Of a DNA stretch of 24,410 bases, positions 1-8,537 are shown one piece after another (position 1 is the stretch's first letter; each line of letters begins with the position of its first letter). Under the pieces are notes generated by a model that was not told the origin of the DNA, made no database searches, and worked only from the letters and a program-made list of their open reading frames with translations. The translations under genes and the position numbers were made by a program. The stretch covers positions 1 to 24,410 of the forward strand of contig DVFO01000021.1 in NCBI GenBank assembly GCA_018713215.1, in the 5' to 3' direction. Origin of the DNA: Enterenecus faecium (GTDB taxonomy: Bacteria > Bacillota > Clostridia > Oscillospirales > Oscillospiraceae).

Positions 1-395
1 CGCTGGGCCATGCGCTTGCGGCACACCAGCACCATGTCCGCTTCTTCAAAATACGGGGCGTCCCCCGCTGCTGTGGCCACGGTGAAGCCGCACTCTGCCA
101 CCTTGTCCACATCTCTGCCGCTCTTGGACCCGCACAGGGCCAGCTGAGGACGGTACTCAGGGCCAAAGAAAGAAAGGGTGAAATACTCCTCACGGTCCAC
201 AAACTCCTTGGTGTACCGCTGGGGCCGGATATAGGCAATGGCAATGGGGCTGCCCCACAGGATGCCCAGGCCACCCCAGGAGGCGGTCATGGTGTTGCAG
301 TCCTCCTTGTCCCCGGCGGTAATGAGCATCCACTGGTCACCAATGGCGGAAAAGACGTTAAAGTCCAACTCCTTGGGTTCCACTTTTTTCAACAT
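1..395 (-). CDS. Flavin reductase-like FMN-binding protein, N-terminal part (runs off left edge)
   Basis: About 131 residues are visible; the C-terminus lies beyond base 1. The protein opens with MLKKVEPKELDFNVFSAIGD and continues with a segment reading TMTASWGGLGILWGSP, then IAYIRPQRYTKEF and YFTLSFFG. This order (TxSWGG, RPxRYT, FTLSFF) is typical of the flavin reductase / FMN-binding split-barrel family, whose members bind FMN and often act as NAD(P)H-dependent flavin reductases or redox partners. The start is the ATG at 395-393 with an AAGGAGG ribosome binding site at 404-410. It lies downstream of rpmE, separated by a strong terminator, and has its own promoter overlapping that terminator. 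The electron donor and substrate cannot be told from sequence. The family call is fairly secure, the physiological role unknown. Confidence 0.8.
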   Translation of the reverse strand, partial: MLKKVEPKELDFNVFSAIGDQWMLITAGDKEDCNTMTASWGGLGILWGSPIAIAYIRPQRYTKEFVDREEYFTLSFFGPEYRPQLALCGSKSGRDVDKVAECGFTVATAAGDAPYFEEADMVLVCRKRMAQ

Positions 396-427
396 GATGG
401 TAGCCTCCTTGTATCTTTGATAGTTTC

Positions 428-456
428 ATTATATGTACCTTTGCATAAAAAGACAA
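428..456 (-). promoter_or_regulatory. Sigma-A-type promoter for the flavin reductase-like gene
   Basis: Read on the minus strand: -35 TTGTCT (456-451), 17-base spacer, -10 TATAAT (433-428), 33 bases before the start codon. The -35 box lies in the foot of the rpmE terminator, so the two signals share bases. Confidence 0.7.
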
Positions 457-486
457 GGAGACGTTGCACACTGCAACGTCTCCTTG
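443..486 (-). terminator. Intrinsic terminator downstream of rpmE
   Basis: Perfect 15-base-pair inverted repeat: CAAGGAGACGTTGCA (454-468), 3-base loop, and its complement at 472-486. On the minus strand it is followed by a TCTTTTT tract. It begins 15 bases after the rpmE stop. Confidence 0.9.
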
Positions 487-501
487 AAAGAAACCATAAG
501 A

Positions 502-702
502 TTAGCCCAAACCGAACTTCTTGTTGAAGCGGCTGACACGTCCGCCGGTGTCCACCATCTTCTGCTTACCGGTGTAGAAGGGGTGACACTTGGAGCAGAC
601 TTCCACCTTAATGTCCTTCTTAGTAGAACCAGTCTCGATCACGTTGCCACAGGCGCAAGTAATAGTGGTCTGCTGATAGTTGGGATGGATGCCTTCCTTC
701 AT
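502..702 (-). CDS. rpmE: 50S ribosomal protein L31 (zinc-binding type)
   Basis: 66 residues starting MKEGIHPNYQQTTITCACGN, the normal L31 N-terminus. The four zinc-ligand cysteines of the C+ form are present: C16, C18, C36 and C39 (motifs CAC and CSKC). The family usually binds one zinc ion and joins the large subunit at the inter-subunit bridge. The reading frame stays open for 17 more codons upstream, but the ATG at 702 is the family start and has an AGAGGTGAAT ribosome binding site (711-716). The gene is a single unit: its own promoter at 769-797 and a strong terminator at 443-486. Since this is the zinc form, a zinc-independent paralogue elsewhere in the genome is possible but not visible here. 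Confidence 0.97.
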   Translation of the reverse strand: MKEGIHPNYQQTTITCACGNVIETGSTKKDIKVEVCSKCHPFYTGKQKMVDTGGRVSRFNKKFGLG

Positions 703-768
703 GGAATTCACCTCTTTCTTTCGAAAATAAGTCCAGGAGCCCAATGACTCCATGTAAACGCAACATGT

Positions 769-797
769 ATCTTACCACGCTTAGGGAAAAAAAGCAA
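769..797 (-). promoter_or_regulatory. Sigma-A-type promoter for rpmE
   Basis: Minus strand: -35 TTGCTT (797-792), 17-base spacer, -10 TAAGAT (774-769). Predicted start of transcription is near 762, giving a leader of about 60 bases before the rpmE ATG. Confidence 0.75.
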
Positions 798-810
798 GGG
801 CTTTTTCAAA

Positions 811-3800
811 TTATTTTATTTTCCAGCTGATTTCTTCCCCCAGGCTGAAAAACCACAGAGTGCAGCGGCCCACGGGCCGCTCCAGAGCCTGGGACAGAGC
901 CCGGCTGTAGGCCTCCAGCTGGGGGCGATATTCCTTGGCCCGCTGCTCCACCGTGGCCTCGCTGACCCGGTCGGTCTTGAAGTCCAGCACCGTCACCGTG
1001 CCGTCTTCCTCCACAAACCAGCAGTCCACCACGCCCTGGAGCAACACCTCCTCCCCCGCCTCGGCGTTGGGGTAGTAGTCGGCGGCGGGCACCAGCATGG
1101 AAAATTTAAATTCCCGCTCCATCTGGGGCGAGGCCACCAGCCGCTGGCCCAGCGGAGACTGGAAGAAGGCCAGCACCCGCCCGGGGTCCACCGCCTCCCC
1201 CTGCTGGGGGGTGATAAATTGCAGAGCTACCAGCCGGGCAATCTCCTCCTGAATCTCCTCCAGGGTATGGGTGCGGTCAAAGTTCAAATACTGCATCACC
1301 ATATGCAGGGCGGTGCCCTGCTGGGCGGGGGTGAGGGGCCGCTGTCCCTGGAACACCGGGCGGCGCAGGGTCACTGTGGGCTTGGCGGGGGCGAACTCCA
1401 CCCCGTCCTGGGCTGCCTCGGCGTCCTTGTCCCGCCCCTTGAGCTGGGTGGCGGTGAGCTTGGAGGGCATCTGGGCGGACACCTGGTGGGGATAGGTCCA
1501 GGTGAGGGCGTCCTGCCACCCGGCGGGCAGCTCCACCCCCTGCTCTGCCTCTCCACTCATCTCCAGGGGGCCCACCCGGGCCCCGTCCTCCTGGGTGGGG
1601 GTGAGCAGCTTCACGTCCCAGCGGTACCCCTGCTGGGGGGCACTGCATGGGCGCTGGAGGCCCAGCTCATCCCACAGGGGCTGGCTGTCCTCCCGGCACA
1701 AAGCGGGGGTGAGCACCCACTCGGCCATGCAGGAGGCCCCCGCCACCTGCCGGGGCGGCGGCGGGCACTGGGACTGGGCCGCCAGCTTGTCCAGCTTTAA
1801 ATTCTTGCCGTTGACGCTGGTGAACATCACCAGCTTGTGCTCAGCCCGGGTCATGGCCACGTACAACAGGCGCATCTCCTCGGCGATGAGCTGCTGACTT
1901 AAACGCAGAGCCACCCCGTCCCGGGCAATGGTGGAGTAGCGGAGCATCCGCTGCCGGTCCACCCGCTTGGGCCCCAGGCCTAAGTCCGGGTGGAAGAGGA
2001 TGGTGGACCGGGTGTCCTCGGTGTTGAACTGGTGCTCTAGGCCGCACAGGAACACCACCGGGAACTCCAGGCCCTTGGAGCGGTGGATGGACAGAATGCG
2101 CACGCCCCCCACGCTCTCCCCCTCCACGGGGACGGGCAGGCCGTTTTCCGCCAGGCGGGTGAGGTGGATGAGAAAGGTCATGAGGCCCTTGTGGCCTCCA
2201 GACTCAAACCGCCTGGCCTCCTCGTACAGGGCCATGAGGTTGGCCCTACGGGCTCCCCCCTGGGGCATGGCGGCGAAGATGGCGGGCAGGTCGGTGCGCT
2301 GGTAGATATACCACAGCAGCTTGTGGCTGCTCTCCTCGGCGGCCAGGGCCCGCAGTTCCCCCAAGAGGGCCAGGAACGCCACGCAGTCCGCCTCGTCTCG
2401 CTGGGCCCCCGCCTCCACCGCCTCATACACGCAGCCAGAGCACCCGGCCCGCAGCTGGGCCAGACGGTCCGGGGAGAATCCCAACACCGGAGAACGGAGG
2501 ACGGACAGCAGGGGCACGTCCTGCCGGGGGTTGTCCACCACCTGCAACAGGGAGATGGCCACCGAGATCTCGGTGGTGCCGAAGAACTCCCTCCCCCCTT
2601 CGGCGCTCCAGGGGATGCCCGCCTCGTCCAGGGCGGCGGCATACCAGCGCAGGGTGGAGCCGGGGGAGCGGAGCAAGATCACCATGTCATTGGGGCGCAG
2701 GGGTCGGTCCCCGATGGGGAGCCCCGAGGCCAGCAGCTCCTTCATGCGTTTGGCCACCAGCCTGGCCTGCACCAGGTCCTTGTTCACCTTGTCCTCCTGG
2801 TCGGGCAGCTGGGACAGGTCCACACAGCACAGCTCGGTGGCGTACTGGGGGTCGGGCTGCAAATCCTGCCGCCCGTGGCGCAGGGCCTGGTCCTCATCGT
2901 AGTCCAGTTCTCCCACCGATTGGGTCATGACGTTGCGGAAGACAAAGTTGGTAGCGTCCAGCACCTCCGGGCGGGAGCGGAAGTTGGCGGACAGGGGGAT
3001 GGTGCGGCCCTGTCCCTTCTCCGCCTCCTCCCAGGGGGCAAAGCGGCGGTACTTGTCCAGGAAGATGGTGGGGTCTGCCAGGCGGAAGCGGTAGATGGAC
3101 TGCTTCACATCTCCCACTAAAAACAGGTTGTCCCCCTGGGACAGGGCGTCAAAAATGGCGTTTTGCACCCCGTTGGTGTCCTGGTACTCATCCACCATGA
3201 TCTCCACATACCGCTTGCGCCACTCCAGGGCCAGGGGCGAGGGATTCCCCTCCCCGTCGGTGAGGAGGGCAGCGGTGAGGTGCTCCCCGTCGGCAAAGTC
3301 GATGAGGCGGTGTCGGCCCTTACGGGCCACAAAGGCCCGGTCAAACTCTGCCACCACGTCCAACAGGGCGGTCATGGCGGGGGCGATGGCCCGCAGGTCC
3401 TCCATGGCCTCCGCCCCGGTGACCTGGAACCGCTGGCGCAGCTTCTCCAGCTGCTTTTTGCAAGTCTCCCGCAATCCCTTGGCCCGCTCCTTCAGGGCCT
3501 CGTCACAGTCGCCCCGCTTGGCCTTGGGGCGCTCAAAGGCCACCTGCTGCAAAGCCTGGGCCAGCTCGTCCCAGCCCTGGGCCTCCTGCACCCGCTCCAG
3601 GCCATAATTGGTGGTACCCAAGGTGCCTCCATAGTTGTTCCACAAAACGGGGTCGTCCTCCAGTTCCTGCAATACCCCTTGCAGGGTGTTGGCCCAATAT
3701 TGTGCCAGCTCCCGGGCGTCGGAGAGGAGCAGCTTGCCCCATGGGGTGTCCTCCGGAGCGGTCTCCCCGGTCAAATCAAAGTCCGCCTTGCGCTCCATGA

Positions 3801-4371
3801 GCCAGTCCAGGGGGCTTGCCTGGCTTTGCACCTTGGCGTGGATGTCCAGAATCACCGACTCCAGGGTCTGGTCGTCCCGGTCCCCGGCCATGCTGTCGGC
3901 CAGGGCCTGGAAGCCTGGGTCGTCTGCAATGTTGGCATACCGCCCCTCCAGCACCTGCTCCAGGGCCTCTCGGCGCAGCTCTTCCCCGGTGCCCTGGTCG
4001 CACAGGCGGAAGTCCGGGTCCAGCCCGGCCAGGTGGCCCCACTGGCGCAAGAAATCCAGGCAGAAGGCATCAATGGTGCAGATCTGGGCCTGATAGACCA
4101 GGGTGGCATTGCGGCGCAGGTGGCGGTCGTTGGGTCTTTGGGCCAGCCGGGCGTGGATGGCGGCGGCGATGCGGTCCCGCAGCTCCGCGGCGGCGGCATT
4201 GGTGAAGGTGATGACCAGGAAGCGGTCCACGTCTTCCCCCTGCTCAATCCGCTGCATCAGCCGCTCCACCAGCACCCGGGTCTTGCCGGACCCAGCGGCG
4301 GCAGACACCAGCAGGTCGCCCCCCCGGTTGTCCACCACCGCCTGCTGCTGGCGGGTGAGTTCAATTGCCAT
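811..4371 (-). CDS. addA: ATP-dependent helicase/nuclease subunit A (AddA)
   Basis: 1186 residues, a normal AddA length. AddA is the UvrD-like helicase and nuclease of AddAB, the Gram-positive counterpart of RecBCD, which resects double-strand breaks and degrades linear DNA. Visible landmarks: Walker A AAAGSGKT (24-31), Walker B DEYQDT (394-399), the helicase motif GDVKQSIYRFRLADP shortly after, and a C-terminal RecB-family nuclease with D1116, D1130 and K1132 (LDFKTD) followed by QLEAYSRAL. All helicase and nuclease residues I can check are intact. The ATG at 4371 is chosen because GGGAGG sits 8 bases upstream; an in-frame GTG at 4380 is the alternative. The start overlaps the addB stop by 11 bases, implying translational coupling. 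Confidence 0.97.
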   Translation of the reverse strand: MAIELTRQQQAVVDNRGGDLLVSAAAGSGKTRVLVERLMQRIEQGEDVDRFLVITFTNAAAAELRDRIAAAIHARLAQRPNDRHLRRNATLVYQAQICTIDAFCLDFLRQWGHLAGLDPDFRLCDQGTGEELRREALEQVLEGRYANIADDPGFQALADSMAGDRDDQTLESVILDIHAKVQSQASPLDWLMERKADFDLTGETAPEDTPWGKLLLSDARELAQYWANTLQGVLQELEDDPVLWNNYGGTLGTTNYGLERVQEAQGWDELAQALQQVAFERPKAKRGDCDEALKERAKGLRETCKKQLEKLRQRFQVTGAEAMEDLRAIAPAMTALLDVVAEFDRAFVARKGRHRLIDFADGEHLTAALLTDGEGNPSPLALEWRKRYVEIMVDEYQDTNGVQNAIFDALSQGDNLFLVGDVKQSIYRFRLADPTIFLDKYRRFAPWEEAEKGQGRTIPLSANFRSRPEVLDATNFVFRNVMTQSVGELDYDEDQALRHGRQDLQPDPQYATELCCVDLSQLPDQEDKVNKDLVQARLVAKRMKELLASGLPIGDRPLRPNDMVILLRSPGSTLRWYAAALDEAGIPWSAEGGREFFGTTEISVAISLLQVVDNPRQDVPLLSVLRSPVLGFSPDRLAQLRAGCSGCVYEAVEAGAQRDEADCVAFLALLGELRALAAEESSHKLLWYIYQRTDLPAIFAAMPQGGARRANLMALYEEARRFESGGHKGLMTFLIHLTRLAENGLPVPVEGESVGGVRILSIHRSKGLEFPVVFLCGLEHQFNTEDTRSTILFHPDLGLGPKRVDRQRMLRYSTIARDGVALRLSQQLIAEEMRLLYVAMTRAEHKLVMFTSVNGKNLKLDKLAAQSQCPPPPRQVAGASCMAEWVLTPALCREDSQPLWDELGLQRPCSAPQQGYRWDVKLLTPTQEDGARVGPLEMSGEAEQGVELPAGWQDALTWTYPHQVSAQMPSKLTATQLKGRDKDAEAAQDGVEFAPAKPTVTLRRPVFQGQRPLTPAQQGTALHMVMQYLNFDRTHTLEEIQEEIARLVALQFITPQQGEAVDPGRVLAFFQSPLGQRLVASPQMEREFKFSMLVPAADYYPNAEAGEEVLLQGVVDCWFVEEDGTVTVLDFKTDRVSEATVEQRAKEYRPQLEAYSRALSQALERPVGRCTLWFFSLGEEISWKIK

Positions 4372-7300
4372 GGTCTCCACCTCCCATTCGGTCCTTCATC
4401 CAATTCCAAAATTCCACCGCCCGCTTACTCCGTCTCCGGCGCAGGGTGTCCCCCAGGCACTCCTCAAAGTGGCAGGCGGAGCGGAACTCACACCACTGAC
4501 AGGCGTTGTGCTGGGCGTCCCGCCAATAGGGGTCAGCGTCAATGTTGCCCACCGCCACCTGGCTGGCAGCCTGGCGCAGCACTTGGGTGACATACTCGTC
4601 CAGCTCCCGCATCTGCTCTTCATTGACCAGGCAGTCCCGGTTGCGGGAGTTGATGGGCAGATAGCGGTATTTGCCGTCTGGAGCCTCCTCCATGGCGTCA
4701 ATCACCGCCGGGTCGTCCAACACCAGCCCCTGGCGGCGCAGCTGTTTCTCCTGCTCCTGGGCCACCGCTTGAGGGTCGGTGTTTCGGCTGCCATCCACCA
4801 GGGCGGTGCGGGCAGGCACATACAGCACTCCGGCGGGGATAAGGGTCTGGTCTCCAAACAGTGCCTCACCGTTGCGGCTGAGGGCGAAGAGGTAGAGGAG
4901 CATCTGTAAGCCCCGCCCGTCCTCCACCTCCGCAAAGTCGAAGGCCTTCTTTCCGGTTTTATAGTCCACCACCCGCAGGTAGCGCTTTCCCTCGTGCTCC
5001 CAGCTGTCCACCCGGTCCACAAAGCCGGACAGACGCAGGGTAATGCCGTCCTGCTCCACCTCCACCGGGGGCAGCTGCTCCCCGCGGCCGAAGCCCAGCT
5101 CCAGCCACACGGGGACGAACTGGGAGGCGGACAGCTCCCCGGCCACGCTGTCCACCACGGTGAGCACCGACTGTTTCATGCGGTCGAAGAGCCAGCGGAA
5201 CCGGGCGGTCTCGTCCTCCAGGCCCTGGAGCACCTCGGTTTCATAGCGGTCCGCCGCCTCCTTGGCCAGAGCACGGCACTGCTCCGGGGCGGGGTGCTGG
5301 CCCAGCACTTCCTCCAGCACCGCATGGACAAAGGTGCCGTAGTCGGAGGGGGCGAACTTGGCCCGCTTCCGGGGCTGGGCCTTGAGGCCAAACCGGAGAA
5401 AGTGGCAGAAGTGACAGGACTGATACAAGTCCAGCCGGGTGGCGGACATGGGCACCGCCTTGCCGTACAGGGTGCGCACCCCCTGGGGGGACAGGCGGCC
5501 GCGCCGCCACTGTCCCGCCTCCTGGAGCCGCTGCACCCGGTCCCGCATGTCGGGCAGCTGGGACAAAGCGGTCCGCACCTGCCCCACGCGCCCCGCCGCC
5601 TCTAAGGCGGGGCCGGGGGCGGCCAGACGACAGGCCACGTCGGCGGGGTCGCCGTGGCGGGCGGTGGGGAACAGCTGGGTGAGCCGCTCATAGAGGAAGC
5701 TTGCCCCCCGCTCCTGCCCCGCCCCGTCCTGCTGGGCGTAGCTGACATACAGCCCCTGGGTGGGGCGGGCACAGGTCCCGTACACGATGGTCAATTCTCG
5801 CCGCAGCTGCTCCTCCTGCCGGGAGGCCAGCTCCACCTCCAGGGCCGCCAAAGCGTCCCGGTCCTGGTCGGAGAAGAGGCCCGCAGCGGGGGCACAGCTG
5901 GGAATGGCGGTGGAGTCCGCCCCCAGGAAAAACAGGTATTTGCACTCCTTGTGGGCCATGCGGGGGGCCTCGCCCACCGTGACCCGGTCCAGGGACACGG
6001 GGATGGCTCCCACGTCGTACTGACTGAGCACCAGGGCGAAGAGGCGGGCAAACTCCTCCATCTCCAGCTGGGTATCCCCCAGCAGCAGGGCGCACTGCTC
6101 CAGGCCCCCCACCACAATGTCCCACAGCTGGCGGTACTGGGCGGCGGTGTTCAGGTCGCCCCGGCGCTCCAGGCTAGCCGCCCGCTCCTCCAGGCGTTTT
6201 GGCAGGTCGATGTCCTCCAACACCTGATAGAGGGCCTGGGCTCGCCCCGCTCCCGTCTGATCGGGGCACTTACGCATCCGCTCCAGAGGGGCGATCACCT
6301 GGCGGCGCAGATTGTCCAGCCGCTGCACCAGGGCGGTGTCCTCCTCCGAGAAGGGGAGGCCGTACCCCTGGGGGTGCATGTTCCAGGGCTTTTTCCTGGT
6401 CCACAGGCTGCCCTTGATGTTCCAGGTGAGGACGTAGTTCTCCAGGGTGTCCCGCTGGTCCTGGGTCAGGGGGGTGAGGTCGGTTTTCAGGTAGCGGAAC
6501 AGCTCCTCATAGGGGTAGTCCTGGGCAGCAGCCGCCAAAGCGGAGGTAACCAGGGCCAGCACCGGGTGGCGCAGCACGTCCTCCATGGCGCTGAGGTAGA
6601 CGGGGATGCCGTACTGGGCAAAGACGCTCTCCACCAGCTCCCCGTACCCCTCCAGCCGCCGGGGACACACCACGATGTCCCGGCACCGCACCTTCTCGGT
6701 GCGCAACAAAGCCACGATCTCACTGGCCGCCCACTCCACCTCCTGCCGGGGGGTGGCGGCCTGGGCCAGGGTCACAGGGCATTCCGCTGTCCAGGGATCA
6801 GGCAGGGGCCCGTACAGGTGGCCCTCCATCCAGGCCAGGGCCGGGTGGCTGGGCTGGGGGCGGTGGAGGGTCTGCTCCTCCACCCCTGCCCCGCCCCGGC
6901 GGGCCAGACGCTTGAGCCGGGAGGCGGCCCGCAGGGCAGACTCAAAGATGCCCTCCGGGTCGTTGTCCGGGTCACACACCAGGGCCACGGTGACATGGGC
7001 CTGGTGCATGAGCTGCTCCAGCACCTGCTCCTCCTGGGGGGTGAAGTCGGTGAAGCCGAACACGGCGATCTCTTTGCCACGGGCCCACCCCGTCTCGGTG
7101 AGCTGCTGGGCCAGCACGTCCAGGCGGTTGCGGGGGTCGGCGGCTCCCTGAGCCGCCAGGGCCTCATAGGCGGCGTAGAGTAGGCCAATGTCTCGCCACT
7201 TGTCCCCCTGCTGGCCGCCCAGCTCCTCTCCGGCCTCCAAGAGCTGCTGAGGCTGCACACAGCAGCTTTTGCACTCGTCGATGGTGGCCAGCACGTGGGT

Positions 7301-7642
7301 GAGGAAGGCGGGCTTGCGGGAGGGGGAGCGGTAGATGCGCAGCTGAGGGGCGCACTGGCGCAGGGCGGCGTACATCAGCAGCATCCGCCCGCCTCCATCC
7401 AGCACCGGGGCGGCTCCGCCCCCTGCCACCTCCCGCAGCCGTCCGGCCAAACGGGTGAAGGAGAGCACCTCACAGGTGCGGGAGGCCCCGTTGCCCAGCA
7501 CCTGGCACATGGCCCGCTCGCTCTCGTGGGAGTACTGCTCAGGCACCAGCAACAGGCGGCGCTGGGCCGAGGAGGTCCCCAGCCGCTCCAGCAATTCTCT
7601 TCGTATTTCCTGCCCCGCCCGGGCATACAATAGGGTGAGCAT
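4361..7642 (-). CDS. addB: ATP-dependent helicase/nuclease subunit B (AddB), Walker A degenerate
   Basis: 1093 residues. AddB is an inactivated-helicase-like subunit with its own RecB-family nuclease, a Chi-recognition role and a 4Fe-4S cluster. The nuclease is intact: GFVDRVD then DYKTG (D893, K895) and QMLLYLFAL. The four cluster cysteines are present as C743 (in SCHFC), C1048, C1051 and C1057 (CQWCEFRSAC), matching the B. subtilis C-x2-C-x5-C arrangement. The N-terminus reads MLTLLYARAGQEIRRELLER, where most AddB proteins carry a GxxGxGKT Walker A, so the phosphate-binding lysine is missing. The ATG at 7642 has an AGGAGGG ribosome binding site 7 bases upstream. First gene of addBA, with its own promoter at 7676-7704. 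Confidence 0.95.
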   Translation of the reverse strand: MLTLLYARAGQEIRRELLERLGTSSAQRRLLLVPEQYSHESERAMCQVLGNGASRTCEVLSFTRLAGRLREVAGGGAAPVLDGGGRMLLMYAALRQCAPQLRIYRSPSRKPAFLTHVLATIDECKSCCVQPQQLLEAGEELGGQQGDKWRDIGLLYAAYEALAAQGAADPRNRLDVLAQQLTETGWARGKEIAVFGFTDFTPQEEQVLEQLMHQAHVTVALVCDPDNDPEGIFESALRAASRLKRLARRGGAGVEEQTLHRPQPSHPALAWMEGHLYGPLPDPWTAECPVTLAQAATPRQEVEWAASEIVALLRTEKVRCRDIVVCPRRLEGYGELVESVFAQYGIPVYLSAMEDVLRHPVLALVTSALAAAAQDYPYEELFRYLKTDLTPLTQDQRDTLENYVLTWNIKGSLWTRKKPWNMHPQGYGLPFSEEDTALVQRLDNLRRQVIAPLERMRKCPDQTGAGRAQALYQVLEDIDLPKRLEERAASLERRGDLNTAAQYRQLWDIVVGGLEQCALLLGDTQLEMEEFARLFALVLSQYDVGAIPVSLDRVTVGEAPRMAHKECKYLFFLGADSTAIPSCAPAAGLFSDQDRDALAALEVELASRQEEQLRRELTIVYGTCARPTQGLYVSYAQQDGAGQERGASFLYERLTQLFPTARHGDPADVACRLAAPGPALEAAGRVGQVRTALSQLPDMRDRVQRLQEAGQWRRGRLSPQGVRTLYGKAVPMSATRLDLYQSCHFCHFLRFGLKAQPRKRAKFAPSDYGTFVHAVLEEVLGQHPAPEQCRALAKEAADRYETEVLQGLEDETARFRWLFDRMKQSVLTVVDSVAGELSASQFVPVWLELGFGRGEQLPPVEVEQDGITLRLSGFVDRVDSWEHEGKRYLRVVDYKTGKKAFDFAEVEDGRGLQMLLYLFALSRNGEALFGDQTLIPAGVLYVPARTALVDGSRNTDPQAVAQEQEKQLRRQGLVLDDPAVIDAMEEAPDGKYRYLPINSRNRDCLVNEEQMRELDEYVTQVLRQAASQVAVGNIDADPYWRDAQHNACQWCEFRSACHFEECLGDTLRRRRSKRAVEFWNWMKDRMGGGDHGN

Positions 7643-7675
7643 GGCGCACCCTCCTCTCGTGGGTTGATGGGTTTC

Positions 7676-7704
7676 ATTCTACCGGATTTGTAGCGGGAAA
7701 GCAA
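7676..7704 (-). promoter_or_regulatory. Sigma-A-type promoter for addBA
   Basis: Minus strand: -35 TTGCTT (7704-7699), 17-base spacer, -10 TAGAAT (7681-7676). It starts 12 bases after the stop of the deiminase-family gene. I see no terminator between that gene and addB, so read-through from the retron operon is also possible. Confidence 0.75.
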
Positions 7705-7715
7705 TCCGTGAAACC

Positions 7716-8516
7716 TTACGGCATCTCCCAGCCGATGCAGTTGAGGACACCGCCTTGTTTTGCAATTTCATTGATACACACCGGTACCACGGTCTTGGAA
7801 AAGATATCTTGTGCCTGTGCCACCGCTTCCTCGTCCATGGCAACGTCGAACACAGGTAGGAAGATGCAGGTTTCCGTCTCCAAAAAGTTGAGATAGCACC
7901 CCACGGCGCTGTCTTTGGGAGAGGCGAAGTAGGGAAAGTCAATGACCTCTATGTGGTAGGTGCGCAACGCCCGCTTGATGCGCTGCTCCAGGCCATATTT
8001 GGAGGGAACACGATTACCCACCACGGTGTTCTCATCCACAAACCGAACCATTCCGTCCGCATGACCGGTCATATCACTGGGTAGGGATGGAATCAAAATC
8101 ACCTGGGCCATGAGCTGCTCCTCCAGCGCCTTCACCAGCTCTTGGGGCGCATATGCAGGATTTTCTCCCAGCACCCGGTCGCTGATGACCACCTGTTCCC
8201 TGGATGGGGAGAACACCACATTTCCGCCGTCCAGGTTGATGGAGGAATACGTCGCAGCCAAAGAAAGCTGGGGGGCAATGTCCTTCTCATAATCGGTTTT
8301 CAGCTCGGGAGTGTCTTGGAGATACCCCGGGTCATAGCGAAAGGAGACAAAGGTGCCATCTCGAATTTGGACCGGCATGAAATCTCGCAGCCAGATGTCC
8401 TTGGTCCCGGTCAAAAACCGATATGGAATCTGTTGAGATGCAAGTGCGGCGGACAATCTGTCCGCCGCAGCTTGATAAATGGGGGTTGTTTGGAGCAAAG
8501 AAGAAAGGTAGAGCAT
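7716..8516 (-). CDS. Agmatine deiminase / peptidylarginine deiminase family protein
   Basis: 266 residues, shorter than classical agmatine deiminase (about 340-370). Family landmarks in order: DIWLRDFMP (40-48), NLDGGNVV (94-101), GHADGMVRF (151-159) and a C-terminal GGVLNCIGWEMP with C260. The Asp-His-Cys catalytic set of the guanidine-modifying superfamily is therefore present (D96, H152, C260), although the usual HC before the nucleophile is NC. Such enzymes hydrolyse the guanidine group of agmatine or arginine. No signal peptide is seen, so it is probably cytoplasmic. The ATG at 8516 has a GGGAGGGG ribosome binding site. The start is 21 bases after the glycosylase-like gene, so it is probably the third gene of the retron operon. 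The substrate is unknown; no polyamine genes lie nearby. Confidence 0.8.
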   Translation of the reverse strand: MLYLSSLLQTTPIYQAAADRLSAALASQQIPYRFLTGTKDIWLRDFMPVQIRDGTFVSFRYDPGYLQDTPELKTDYEKDIAPQLSLAATYSSINLDGGNVVFSPSREQVVISDRVLGENPAYAPQELVKALEEQLMAQVILIPSLPSDMTGHADGMVRFVDENTVVGNRVPSKYGLEQRIKRALRTYHIEVIDFPYFASPKDSAVGCYLNFLETETCIFLPVFDVAMDEEAVAQAQDIFSKTVVPVCINEIAKQGGVLNCIGWEMP

Positions 8517-8537
8517 CCGGTTTTTCCCCCCTCCCCC

